Positions 32,586 to 43,204 of a DNA stretch of 57,345 nucleotides are shown here, piece after piece (position 1 is the first letter of the stretch; each line of letters opens with the position of its first letter). Source of the DNA: Priapulus caudatus. Lineage: Eukaryota > Priapulida > Priapulimorpha > Priapulimorphida > Priapulidae. The stretch covers positions 53,384 to 110,728 of the forward strand of contig NW_014578163.1 in NCBI RefSeq assembly GCF_000485595.1, in the 5' to 3' direction. Below the pieces are notes generated by a model. The model did not search any database and had not been told where the DNA came from. It was given only the letters and a program-made list of their open reading frames with translations. The translations under genes and the position numbers were made by a program.

Positions 32586-34250
32586 GTAAGAAAGCAATAA
32601 AATTCAAAATTGACAGGTGCTGAAGCAAATGTGTTGCACGAGAAACACTATGCGAAAGCATGTAAGACACAAACTGTGCTATCTGCGTATGGAGTGTTGA
32701 AACTTCAGCAACTGGGATGCATCTCTACCAAAATACGTGACACATACGTTGAGCTGTATGTAGTGGAAACTGACTCTGAACCAATACTAGGTCTCAAATC
32801 GTGTCACGACTTGAAGCTCATTGCGAGGCTAGAAAGTGTCATGGAGGAGAAACCCCTCACAAGAAATGACGCCATGAAAGAATATAAGCATGTGTTTAAA
32901 GGGCTCGAGAAATTTGAAGGAACATATAAGACTGAGCTAGACCCAAGCATCAAACCAGTAGTTCACCCGCCCAGGAAGGTCCCCTTCAGCCTTCAACGGA
33001 AGCTGAAGGAAACCCTAGACAGAATGGAGGCAGAAGGTAGCATAACCCCAGCGGAAGAGCCCACAGACTGGGTAAACAGTCTCGTGATAGTGGAGAAAAG
33101 GAACGATTCTCTACAACTCTGCCTAGATCCGTGTGACTTGAACACAGCCATAAGGCGAGAACATTACAAAATATCGGCGCCGGAATACGTTGCTGCACAA
33201 TTGCATGGCAAGAAATTCTTCACGACCCTGAATGAGAAAGATGGCTACTGGCAGGTGCAACTCGACCATGAATCCTCACTCCTATGCACGTTCAATACGC
33301 CGTATGCCCGATACCGGTTCCTGAAAATGCCTCTCGGTATCTGTTCAGCAAGTGAAGTATTCCAGAAGAGAAGCAAACAAGTGTTCGGTGACGTAAAAGG
33401 TGTATGCATAATTGCCGACGACATGATTATCGCCGCCGAAACCCCAGAGGAGCATGACAGGATCGTGAGGAGAGTGCTGGAAAAGGCAAGAGAGCAGAAT
33501 GTGAAATTTAACCCCACCAAAATGCAATTCAAGGTGGATACAGTCGAGTACATGGGAAATGTGATCACTCCGGAAGGACTCAAGCCAGATGAGCGGAAAG
33601 TGCGAGCCATATCAGACATGCTGACTCCGACTGACAAGCCAGCTCTCCAAAGACTCTAAGGAATGGTCAATTACGTCGCGAAGTTTATTCCGAACATGGC
33701 CGAAATCAGGGCACCGCTCAGAGATCTGCTCAAGAAATATAATGCATGGGTGTGGGATGCGACATATGAGAAAGCCCTTCAAGCCATTAATGGCTAGTTG
33801 ACCAGCGCACCCGTACTACACTACTATGATAAAAAAAACGTGCAAATTCAAGCCGATGCATCACAGAATGGGCTTGGTGCATGCCTGCTGCAGGACGGAT
33901 GTGTCTAGGTCACTGACGGCAGCAGTGTAACTACGCTGAAATTGAAAAAGAGCTACTGGCAATAGTGTTTGCCTGTGAGAATTTCACCAATACCTCTACG
34001 GGAGATAGGTGGAAGTGCAATTCGATCACAAGCCACCCACAGGAATTATCAAGAAACCCCTCGTGAAAGTGTCGCCGCGTTTGCAAAGAATTCTGTTGAG
34101 ACTGCAGCGATATCAGATTAGCATCACCTACGCACCAGGCAAACACATGTACATCGCAGACACGCTGTAACGAGCATACCTGGATAGGGATAATGATAAG
34201 GACAGTAAACTCGGCGAAGAAATGGACGTTCAAGTTGACTCATTCGTGGA
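32586..34250 (+). pseudogene. pol (protease, RT, RNase H) of the Mag-like element
   Basis: Protease begins at about 32608 with TGAEANVLHEKHY. The catalytic Asp of DTG has been lost by a small deletion (FKI-D-TG is out of frame). The open stretch 32610-33659 covers RT: LDPCDLN, FTTLNEKDGYWQV, TPYARYRFLKMPLGI and IADDMIIAAE, with both catalytic aspartates at about 33417-33422. A TAA at 33657 replaces a Leu codon, then GMVNYVAKFIPNMAEIRAPL continues in frame. A second stop precedes LTSAPVLHYYD and the RNase H motif IQADASQNGLGACLLQDG. Further stops and shifts follow. It copied element RNA into DNA; it is now dead. Confidence 0.85.
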
Positions 34251-35562
34251 AAACCTATCCGTGAGTGAGCAGAAGCGTGAGCAACTCAAGCATGAAACTG
34301 CAAGAAACCCGGAACTTCGGTAACTCAGGTCCACAATTCATGCTGGATGGCCGGCAGAGAAGTCCCAAGCACTTCCCGCCACGCGACCATATTGGAATAT
34401 ACGTGGCGAGGTGTACAAGGCAGGACTGCTGTTCTACAGGGAAAGACTCATAATGCCTCGAGAAATGCGCAAGGAAATTCTCAACACTGTGCATGAGTGT
34501 CATATCGGGATGGAAAAATGCAAGGCCAGGGCACGTAACATCATCTACTGACCTTGAATGTCACCAGCAATCGAAGATTTCATAGCAAGTCGCAAAACGT
34601 GCAACCGTTTCAAGAAGAGACAGCAGAACCGCTAATTCCACATGATGTACCAGACAGACCGTGGGAAAAACTCGGTATGGACTTGTTTGAGTATGGGGCA
34701 AAGGACTATCTTGTTGTAGTAGACTACTACTCCAAGTTACCAGAAATCAGCCTACTTGAGACAAAAACCGTGAGTGAGGTGATCACGCATCTCAAGTCCA
34801 TCCTCGCGAGGCACGGGATAACGGAAATTATTGTGTCTGACAATCAGCCGTTTAGCCCCCGTGAGTACAAAGACTTTGCTAGGAAATGGGACATTGAACT
34901 ATGTACCTCAAGCCCAACGTACCCCCAATCAAACGGACTCAGTGAACGGACTGAACAAACAGTTAAGAACATACTTAGAAAGTCGGCCGAGAAAGCGAGT
35001 GACCCATACATCACATTACTCGAATACCAAAATGCACCCATTGCTGGAATGCATTAACTCTCCCGCTCAACTGCTGATGAGCAGGACACTTCGATCAAGA
35101 TTACCAGCAAAAAGTACATCGCTGATGCCAAGAATTGCAAAGGATGCATGTGGGCAGCTCAAAATGAGACAGAATGAGCAGGCACGCCTATATAACAAGC
35201 ATGCCAAACCGTTACCAGAGCTACAAAATGGTAATACCATCAAGATCAGGACCCAGAAAACTTGGGAACTAGCTGTAGTACAACAGGAACACGCGGCACC
35301 ACGGTCCTACGTAGTAGACACACCCAACGGACGTTTCTACATGAGAAACAGAAAACACTTACTTAGGACATGCGAACCGAAACCTGTGATAACTGGTCCG
35401 GAACACGATAAAATCCCGACAGCAGGAAGTTTGCTAGAGCACCATGAGCTCCCAGCACATGCCGAACGCACTGAACCGGCACGGCAGAGCACTACATACA
35501 CTAGTCGTTCCGGGAGAATCATCAGGAAATCAAGTCGTTACAAAGCCTACGTCAAATCGTGA
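34251..35562 (+). pseudogene. Integrase of the Mag-like element
   Basis: The HHCC finger is recognisable (VHECHIGMEKC...SRKTCNRF) with its first Cys changed to Arg. The open frame 34554-35057 carries the DDE core: GMDLFEY (first D), IIVSDNQPF (second D, with the usual Gly missing after SDN) and NGLSERT (E). Near 35055 the frame shifts. A second frame (to 35562) gives the C-terminal domain with HAKPLPEL, TWELAVV, PRSYVVDTPNGRFYMRNRKH and a basic tail. It would insert the DNA copy. Confidence 0.85.
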
Positions 35563-35894
35563 TTCTGTTCTGTGTGATTGAACTGGTGGTAGACCAGTTC
35601 CAACAGTGGGCTATGTGCCAGCAACCTCTAGCCCAGCTGCAGAGTTTGACTGTTAGTGTTCAAAGTCGAATGATAATTGATGATTTCAAATTGCATTTTG
35701 ATCCAATCCAAAATTTTATTGTTCTCAATAATTCAGTCTTGCAAACATAGTTATACATGATACAATTAGATGTTGGTAAAATATTGGGTACTTGATTATA
35801 ATTGACAATTCCATATCTAATCGATAATTTGCAAGTCAAGTTTATTACTGAATAGTTTTGTTGCTCGAGTTCTATTGTTCTATTCAACTGTCTT

Positions 35895-35919
35895 TAAAAA
35901 AAGAGAAAAAAAGGAGAGA
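35895..35919 (+). promoter_or_regulatory. Polypurine tract
   Basis: A/G-only run directly before the 3' LTR (AAAAAAAGAGAAAAAAAGGAGAGA-type); primer for plus-strand DNA synthesis in LTR elements. Confidence 0.85.
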
Positions 35920-36039
35920 TGTCATATATGCACTACGTCATAAGTACCCGGATTACTCCAATGTAATATGAACCAATCGGATGCAAATAAATTCTGTTGT
36001 GCTTTTCTAATGGCGCTCTTCTGCTATTAAAATATTACA
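35920..36039 (+). repeat. 3' LTR (120 bp)
   Basis: TGTCATATATGCACTACGTC...AATATTACA, followed by the target duplication GTACT (36040-36044). About 95 percent identical to the 5' LTR by eye apart from the 14-bp indel, so the insertion is not very recent. Confidence 0.9.
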
Positions 36040-36044
36040 GTACT

Positions 36045-37339
36045 GTCCTAGTCTAGTGAGTATGCAAACATCCAGACATTGAACAAACTGTTTAATTGCC
36101 ACGACTTTAATTATTGAAACGGGCAAAGTTTCTGTGCTTTGTGCTCTTACTTACAAGTTTGACTATTTACGGGCCAGATTCAACCCAATCTTCATACGCT
36201 AATATCGATCGAATTAATCAAATGCACAAGGTATATAAACACAGTTAAGGATACTGTAAGGGTTAGAGACGAATTTTTGGTCATCATTTTTCTACCAATT
36301 TTAGTTGATAGATCGCAGCCATGGGCAGCTATGTATTAATAGATTGTGATGTATTTCGCCTCCCAAACAATTGAAAATTCCCGCATTAGTCAATTCTTAA
36401 CACAGGCGTTCAATGATAGGAAATTTATAAAAGTGCTGATATCTCGGTTGTTAAAAATGCTAAACTAAGTGATTTTTCAAGCGCTATTTCTCGAAAAATT
36501 CGCAACTCCGATTCCAAATTTGTTTGTTACGTTTCAATGCTAACATATCAAAGGAAAAAACGTTCCTGGAATTTTTGTTAAATATTATATTTTATGAGTT
36601 ATGGCTCTTTGTTTACGAAATTGTTGCATTTAGAATTCACTACAAATTTTTGTACATATTTTTAACTTATTTCTTAAATTAAAGCATTTAAAAAAAATCC
36701 AGACCTTTTTTAGTTCATATTATGAACAACTTATGGTTAAAAGTTTAGGTCACAACTCTTTGCTGTTTCTGAGCATTTTTCTGAGCATTATTCAAAAAGC
36801 ATGTTTTTGTATAAATTAACCATTTTTGCCGTCAATTAATTAGCAATAAATTAAAAAAAACTATTTCATCGAGAGCGTAGAGAGACATCTCTCGTATGTA
36901 ATGTATATGAGTTTGATTGAATTTGATGAGTAGTTATGTTGCAATGACCTTTACAGTGTTACCGGTCATTAACCATTACAGTATCACCTAACACCTAAAA
37001 TTAGGTAAAATTAGGTAGTAACACCTAAAAGTTACAACAGCAACCATCTTCCATTAAAGGCGTAGATGACACCCTTCACCGCAAATGTGTAAGCTGTTTA
37101 GTAGAGGCTAAAGACGGTGCCCATCTTGCACGCTCTTACTGAAGCAAGCACAGGACTTATTGACAAAGTTTATAAAAATTAAAAACGCTTTTATCTAATT
37201 TTAAATATTATTTGAAAACTTACAAGATATCAAAGAAAGTATGTAAATGTAAAATTTGCACGATTTGGGTGCAAATAGCACGTAGACTCATTAAATAACC
37301 CTCTTCGGCCTTCCACAGGGTGCAAATTAAGACTGAAAG
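36045..37339. other. No gene seen
   Basis: AT-rich sequence with no domain, splice pattern or clear repeat. Short direct repeats of ACACCTAAAA(TT/GTT)A occur at 36985-37035. Confidence 0.45.
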
Positions 37340-37497
37340 AGTAGTCATTGATGGTGTGGAATATGATAGTATTATATTATTATGCTTATTACAAAAGAGT
37401 ATTACACCAGCACATATTATTCTTATTAGATGTATACATTCATTTATGACATTTTTAAGACAGCAATAACTAGAAAGAGCAGTTTTCACCAACTACA
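37340..37497 (+). repeat. Interspersed repeat family B, left half
   Basis: Matches 27230-27350 (TTATTATGCTTATTACAAAAG). It is interrupted by the element at 37498 and resumes after 38190. Confidence 0.65.
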
Positions 37498-38190
37498 TGT
37501 ATCCCCCGTGTTCTCCCAAAGATGTGTAAGTATACGAAGTTTAGTCGTGCTAGGTCAATTAGGGGCCGAGTTATAGAGCAGAAAGAAAATATGATCAATG
37601 TCAAGGTCAATGTCAAATAAAGGTTGCAGTGACCTGGTTTCAGTACGCGACAGACCTTCTCCCCAAGATGTGTAAGTATACCAAGTTTGGTTGCACTAGG
37701 TCAATTAGGGGCCGAGTTATAGAGCGGAAGGAAAATATGGTCAAGGTCAAGGTCAAGGTTAAATAAAAGCCGCAGTGACCTGGTTTTGGTACGCGACTCA
37801 CATTCTCCCCAAGATGTGTAAGTATAGCAAGTTCGGTAGCGCTAGGTCAATTAGGGGCAGAGTTATAGAGCAGAAGGGAAATATGATCAAGGTCAAGGTA
37901 AAGGTCGTAGTGACCTGGTTTTGGTAGCGCTAGGTCAATTAGAGGCTGACTTATAGAGCGGAAGGAAAATATGATCAAGGTCAAGGTAAAGATCAAATAA
38001 AGGTCGCGGTGACCTGGTTTTGGTACGCTGCTCACCTTCTCTCCAAGATGTGTAAGTATACCAAGTTTTGTAGCGCTAGGTCAATTAGGGGTCGAGTCAT
38101 AGAGCGGAAGAAAAATTGTCTGCGGCGGCGGCGGCGGCTGAGGAGACATGAAACCATAGTATCCCCGCCGACTTCGTCGCAGGGGATACA
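37498..38190 (+). mobile_element. AGGTCA-rich tandem-repeat element with a terminal hairpin
   Basis: Starts TGTATCCCCC and ends GGGGATACA. It is made of about four imperfect units of roughly 145 bp. Each unit holds AAGATGTGTAAGTATA(C/G), AGGTCAATTAGGGGC(C)GAG, TTATAGAGCGGAAGGAAAAT and a run of AAGGTC. The last 31 bp (38159-38189) fold into a hairpin in which GTATCCCCGCCGAC pairs with GTCGCAGGGGATAC around TTC. (GGC)n precedes it. There are no coding frames. The uninterrupted family B copy at 27.3 kb shows this is an insertion. Superfamily not assigned. Confidence 0.7.
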
Positions 38191-38345
38191 ATAAGCAAAC
38201 TGGACACGGCCATGGCACCGTGTGACTTGTGCTGCCCCCTGGCAAAGTTATGCTTTGTAATTTTTACATTTGTGCAGAGCGCAGCAAGAGGGCGCTGTCG
38301 ACAGACCCACGCAGTAGCGCGACCGACAGGAGGCGCCACTAACTA
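38191..38345 (+). repeat. Interspersed repeat family B, right half
   Basis: Matches 27370-27490 (CCCCTGGCAAAGTTA, GCGCTGTCGACAGACC, AGGCGCCACTA). Confidence 0.7.
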
Positions 38346-38567
38346 CAAACGCGACAAACTGATGGCGCATCGAAAAACAAAATAAAATTGAACCAAACGC
38401 GACCAGCAGAGAGAGTGCTAGAGCAGCTGGGAAAACTGTACGTGGGGCTTGTGTTGAATGACATCCACCACTACACTCATGTTCTCACTTGTAAGCAGGA
38501 GTAGAGAGGAAGAGAGGGAGCGAGGCAGGGAGGAAGGGAGGGAGAGAGAGAGAGAGAGAGGGGCGAG

Positions 38568-38615
<48 letters not shown>

Positions 38616-39080
38616 CGAGAGAGGAGAGGGAGATGAGAGGGAGAGGAGGGGGAGTGGAGGGAGAAGGCTGTTAGAGGGGCTGCTGTTGAGCGACATCCAA
38701 CACTACACTTACGTTCTTACTGGTAAGCATGAGTAGAGAGAAAGAGGGAGGGAGCAGAGAGAGAGAAGGGATAGAGGGGGAAGAACTGTTTGAGGGGCAT
38801 CCAGGATTTTCTCTCTTGTATGAGCGTGAACGTCTCTGGCGTCTACTGGAAAGAGTGCATCCGTATCCACACGTTCAACGCCTAACTAATTAGCTGTTTA
38901 ATCGGTAGATTGTCAGTCACATCACTCTTGATTGCATGCACATCGCCTTTCAGGATTTCTTCTCTCATACAAGCCTGAGTGTACGGCACTGGAGTCTACT
39001 GACGAGAGTGCTCCTGTATCCACACGTATAACGTGACTTTACGTCTGACGAATTAGCTGTTTAACCTGCAGACCCGTCCA
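38346..39080. repeat. GA microsatellite and tandem duplications downstream of the zinc-finger gene
   Basis: (GAGA)n at 38530-38640 lies between two copies of a 60-bp block (GACATCCA(A/C)CACTACACT... at 38460 and 38693). A second pair of about 145-bp direct repeats lies at 38804-38950 and 38952-39100 (GGATTT(C/T)(T/C)TCTC..., TATCCACACG, AATTAGCTGTTTAA, GATTGCATG). The second pair ends in the stop region of the zinc-finger gene, so its 3' end has been duplicated. Confidence 0.7.
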
Positions 39081-40181
39081 TCACACCACTCCCGATTGCA
39101 TGTGCATGGCCTTTCTTCGGTGCGACTGCGTGCGCATGTGTTTCGAGAGAGATCCCCAGGATACGCTCCTGAAAGAGCAGATGTCGCACGTGTACGGTTT
39201 CTCTCCCGTGTGCTTGCGCGTGTGCATCCGAAGATTCGTCAAACGAGTGGTTCTGAAGTCGCACGTGTCGCACGCGTACGGTTTCTCACCCGTGTGCGTG
39301 AGAAAGTGCTTCTTGAGACTGCTGGAGCTGGTGCAGGTGTACTCACATATGTCACAAGCGTACGGTTTCTCTCCCGTGTGCGTGCGCGCGTGCGCTTTGA
39401 GGTTGCTAGAGGTGGCGCAGGTGTAATCGCATATGTTGCACGTGTACGGTTTCTCTCCCGTGTGCGTGCGCATGTGCGCTTTAAGGCTGTCGCGGTAGCA
39501 AGTCCTGTACTCGCACGTGTCGCACGCATACGGGTTTTCTCCCGTGTGCGTGAGCGCGTGCGCCTGTAAGCCGTTCAGATTTGCACTGCGATACCCGCAC
39601 TTGTCGCACGCATATGGTTTTTCTGCCGTGTGCGTGCGCGCGTGCGCCTGTAAGCCACTGAACTGAGAGCTCCGATACCCGCATGTCTCACACGCGTACG
39701 GTTTTTCTCCTGCGTGCGTGCGCGCGTGTGCCTGTAAGCCACTGAGCTGAGAGCTCCGATACCCGCATGTGTCACACGCGTACGGTTTTTCTCGTGTGTG
39801 CTGGCGCGCGTGCCTTTTCAGGCTGTAGTGGTAGCATGTCCTGTACTCGCACACGTCACACACATACGGTTTCTCTCCCTCGTGCGTGAGCGCATGCGCC
39901 TGTAAGCCGCTCAGATGTGCACTGCGATACCCGCATGTCTCACATGCGTACGGTTTCTCTCCCGTGTGCGTTCGCATGTGCTTCTTCAGGCTGTGGCGGT
40001 AGCACGTCCTGTACTCGCACACGTCACACGTGTGAGGTTTCTCTTCCGCTTCACGCTGCACGTCTGAGCGAGGAGGAGGAGGAGGAGCAGGAGCAGGAGA
40101 AGCACGAGGGGCAGGAGAAGGAAGAGGAAGAAGAGGAGGAGGAGGAGAAGAAGAAGCAGAAGGAAGAGGAGAAGGTTCCAT
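39081..40181 (-). CDS. C2H2 zinc-finger protein, 11 fingers, single exon
   Basis: An intact 366-codon frame. The ATG at 40181 follows an in-frame stop about 55 bp upstream. Residues 1-48 are Pro/Ser/Ala-rich and disordered. Eleven C2H2 fingers follow from about residue 53, joined by HTGEKPY-type linkers typical of DNA-binding arrays. Fingers alternate between two types, C-x2-CEYRTCY and C-x2-CGYRS, and four share GLQAHARTH or GLQAHALTH helices, pointing to internal duplication. The last finger has widened His spacing (HMRTQSH). It is probably a nuclear sequence-specific DNA-binding protein; the target is unknown. There are no effector domains (KRAB, BTB, ZAD). No introns, so retrocopy origin is possible. 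Open frame, codon-level pattern and repeat conservation argue that it is functional. Confidence 0.9.
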   Translation of the reverse strand: MEPSPLPSASSSPPPPLLPLPSPAPRASPAPAPPPPPRSDVQREAEEKPHTCDVCEYRTCYRHSLKKHMRTHTGEKPYACETCGYRSAHLSGLQAHALTHEGEKPYVCDVCEYRTCYHYSLKRHARQHTREKPYACDTCGYRSSQLSGLQAHARTHAGEKPYACETCGYRSSQFSGLQAHARTHTAEKPYACDKCGYRSANLNGLQAHALTHTGENPYACDTCEYRTCYRDSLKAHMRTHTGEKPYTCNICDYTCATSSNLKAHARTHTGEKPYACDICEYTCTSSSSLKKHFLTHTGEKPYACDTCDFRTTRLTNLRMHTRKHTGEKPYTCDICSFRSVSWGSLSKHMRTQSHRRKAMHMQSGVV

Positions 40182-40214
40182 CGAGCGGGCGGTGATCGAG
40201 ATCTCGATTTCTCC

Positions 40215-40600
40215 CCGAGGCAGGTTCCTCTCTTACTTTCCTCCCCGATGCAGTTTCCTCTCTCACTTTCCTCCCTGATGCAAGTTCCTCTCTTACTTTA
40301 CTCTCCGATGCAGGTTCCTCTCCCACTTTCCTCCCCGATGCTGTTTCCTCTCTCACCTCTGCTCCCCGTGCAGTTTCCTCTCTCACTTCCCTCCCCGATG
40401 CAGGTTCCTCTCTCACTTTCCTCCCCGATGCAGTTTCCTCTCTCACCTCTGCTCCCCGTGCAGTTTCCTCTCTCACTTTCCTCCCCGATGCAGGTTCCTC
40501 TCTCACTTTCCTCCCTGATGCAGGTCCCTCTCTCACTTTCCTCCCCGATGCAGGTTCCTCTCTCACTTTCCTCCCCGATGCAAGTTCCTCTCTCGGTCGT
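40215..40600. repeat. 30-bp minisatellite, about 13 copies
   Basis: Unit CTCTCACTTTCCTCCCCGATGCAGGTTCCT with variants (CACCTCTGCTCCCCGTGCAG in three copies). Because 30 is a multiple of 3, the minus strand stays open for 200 codons (40653 to 40051), reading a 10-residue repeat like EEPASGRKVR. It lies directly upstream of the zinc-finger gene, in a different frame. A stop at about 40237 separates the two frames. Coding use would require splicing; promoter or 5' UTR is the simpler reading. Confidence 0.85.
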
Positions 40601-40715
40601 CCGCTTTCCTGTGGACAGAAAACATAGACCCCAGATAACTTCCCCTGCCCCACAGAGATAAAGTCAGGTTCATTTGCTGCGGGAATGGCACTAAAAAATC
40701 ACGAGTTATACTTAA

Positions 40716-41349
40716 AGGCATAATAGGCCCATGATTATACAATGTTGACGAATGCTACAGTAACTGGCACCTTGTGTAGTTAATAAGTACATAACCTTAC
40801 ATCAAAACGCGTATTAGCTTGTCCAATATCACTGCTGGTTACATTACAAACAAAACTTGAAATCGGTTGGTGATATTTATCAACGTATCATTTACGTGCC
40901 GTAAATGTCATCCAAGAGTCAAGCGATGACGTAAAACATTTGTTCGACCCGTATGTTTTGGACGCCAGATGAAATGGAGGTACTGCATTAAACACGGACG
41001 CTTCGTGATTCTTTTTCACATATTATATGTTGCTTGTAATCTCAAGATCTTCGTATCTTCATTTATTCTCATGAGTAAAACCATAACGTACAGAATGCGA
41101 GCATGCGTGCGAAAATGTCCGGTGCACTATAATCTGTATCACACCCACTTCGGCAGCTGCGGTTTGAAACTGTAAACAACTGATTTATTTAACTGCGGAT
41201 TTCAATTATACATTTCTTAGTAACCAGCAGTGATATTGGACAAGCTAATGCGCGTGTGGATGTAAGGTTATATATACTTATTAACTACACAAAGTGCCAG
41301 TTACTCTAGCATTCGTCAACATTGCATAATCAATGGGCCTATTATGCCT
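40716..41349. mobile_element. 634-bp non-autonomous transposon with TTAA target sites
   Basis: TTAA lies at both ends (40712-40715 and 41350-41353). The terminal inverted repeats start AGGCATAATAGGCCCATGAT and extend about 140 bp inward (the mirror of CAGCAGTGATATTGGACAAGC lies at 40830-40850 and 41225-41245). The middle has a 68-codon frame without a domain. TTAA targets are typical of piggyBac-type elements. The internal terminus AGGCAT differs from the usual CCC/CCY start, so assignment is tentative. Confidence 0.8.
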
Positions 41350-41353
41350 TTAA

Positions 41354-42410
41354 TAGGACAATACTACGCAACGAAGACTGAACTTTTCGAAATGTTAGTG
41401 TGTCGCAAATTTGTCAGAGTATAGATACACGTGAACTCGATGGAGTCACGTGACCAAATCACCACGGCAATGGTAACCATTACGCCCACACATTATAAAA
41501 AAGTCAATCACTAAAGTGATTTATTGATTGACCTATCAACAGAGAGTGAGAGACAGGTGTCTATAGGCATACATGAGAGCAGTGAATCTTACTATAATTT
41601 GGCGAATGTTGTATGTATGTATGTTAAAGAAAGGCTCCGTCAGTTTGGATCCAAATAGCGCCAAATTTACAGAAGAGATCGATGAGTACACGGGACGGGT
41701 TGTAAACTATACTCGGTTGAAAACCGTTTGTTCGGTCTTAAAAAAGACAAAAAAACAACAGGAAAAGTAAACATTTGCCTGAAAGTAGGGGGCGCTGTTT
41801 TGTTTACGTTCTGTTTGTATTTCGTTGTTTCAACCAAGGAGCTAAATAGGCCTATAACATAATAAGCCCCATAATGTAAGTAGAAATAACCATGTAATAA
41901 TGAAGTTAAATATTCAGTAGCTGTTTAGCCATAGTTTCCCATATGCGATGTGCAAGTTGAATTTCATCAGTGCAGATTTTTTTTTGGAAGTCTGTAATGC
42001 TGTACAGTGTACGGGTGCCGTGTACACCGATCTGTCACAAGCGGTCCGATCACAAGCACGTAATATTACGTCGTCTGCACAGAGTGCAAACATGCGTAGA
42101 AATGAGCGATCACAACCACGCAATATTACCTGGTCCGCACACAGTGGAAACATGCGAAGCACGTAATATTACGTTTACGTTATACCCATTAATTACGCTT
42201 ACAATAAAACGTTTCTGTGTGGGTGTGTGTATTTCACTGTGTACTTGCCAAACAAATGGTTAATGTGTTACGTGTAAGCATGATTGTACATGTATGATGT
42301 ATTTGTATTGACATCTCAACCATAAAAAACTAACATGTGCAACAACTAAACTCTCCATATAACACCTTACACATGACACTACTGCACTGGTAACACATGC
42401 ATCACAGTCA
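41354..42410. other. No gene; imperfect 60-bp tandem repeat
   Basis: At 42045-42180 a unit with GATCACAA(G/C)CACG(T/C)AATATTAC and GCA(C)A(G/C)AGTG(C/G)AAACATGCG occurs about 2.3 times. AATATTACGT palindromes recur. A 65-codon frame at 41573 has no domain. This stretch may be the body of the Helitron that ends at 42442. Confidence 0.45.
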
Positions 42411-42443
42411 CTAAGCCCGCGCGTAGCGCGGGTTTCAGCTAGT
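42411..42443 (+). mobile_element. Helitron 3' terminus
   Basis: A perfect 7-bp hairpin CCCGCGC-GTA-GCGCGGG (42416-42432) is followed by TTTCAGCTAG and a T. Helitrons end in a short GC-rich hairpin about 10 bp before CTRR and insert between A and T. The CTAG (42439-42442) followed by T fits exactly. The 5' end (TC after A) was not located; no Rep/helicase coding is seen, so this is non-autonomous or truncated. Confidence 0.75.
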
Positions 42444-43204
42444 TACCAAAAAAGTGGCAGGCGCGCCCGCGTCGACTGGGGGTCCAGGGGATCTCACCTG
42501 GGGAAATTTTGAACAAAATGAACGCAGGAGACCAATCGTGAGCTATAAAAGCTCTCTGTGCATATAAAACCCCATTTAATTTTCTAAAATGTCCTCCAGT
42601 TATAGGACCCAAACTAGTAGCAATATTTTCCAGATTACTTTTGATCGTCCAGTATTTGAATACTTTTACGATTCACAGGTACCGATTTTCAATCATTGAC
42701 TAACCTCAACCTACCTCAGCCCACTTTGCTCTCAACGGATCTACACGAATTAAACAATTTCTCATTATGCTTTGAAAAATAATTAAAAAAGCGGAAATCC
42801 GTGGATCCGCGGAAAATTCTCATGTATAGATGTATATGTAAGATAAGCAATCGTTGTTGCAAGAGAGGCATCCGTAAAACACTGCTAAGTAACAAAGCCA
42901 AACAAACCTGACAATAAAACACGGAAGAAAAACACACACAAACTGGTAGTGATGTCCCGATGATCGATTATAATTGAAAGTCAGTCGTTTGCAGCAACCA
43001 TCTAAGTGCTCGATTATGCAAAAAAATAATCGATTATCAAAGAATTTTTTTTTATTTAATAACATTTGCAAAAATTGATGAAATGATTCTTAATTCTATT
43101 TTTCTGTTTTTATTTTGGTTACTTTACAGCTTAGAGACAGTAAATCTAACCTTCACAAAACAGAAGCATGTATAATACAGTTACATAGGTTTTATAATAT
43201 TGTA
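42444..43204. other. No gene seen
   Basis: Contains a stretch rich in ATCGATTAT (42958-43050) often seen in transposon ends. No coding region recognised. Confidence 0.4.

Larger units (their letters stand above)
30196..36039 (+). mobile_element. Ty3/gypsy (Mag-like) LTR retrotransposon, inactive
   Basis: Bounded by two short LTRs and a 5-bp target duplication, GTACT (30191-30195 and 36040-36044). Order inside: gag with a degraded zinc knuckle, a 1.4-kb foreign insertion, protease, reverse transcriptase, RNase H, integrase, polypurine tract. The RT and integrase resemble the Mag/K02A2.6-like branch of Ty3/gypsy (recognised, not computed). Without the insertion the element would be about 4.5 kb. 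Nonsense codons and frameshifts occur in gag, protease, RNase H and the end of integrase, so it is dead. Confidence 0.9.

Noticed and set aside
32187-32600. Ala/Arg-rich frames of 80-120 codons on both strands
   Set aside because: Open only because of the 41-bp GC-rich minisatellite.
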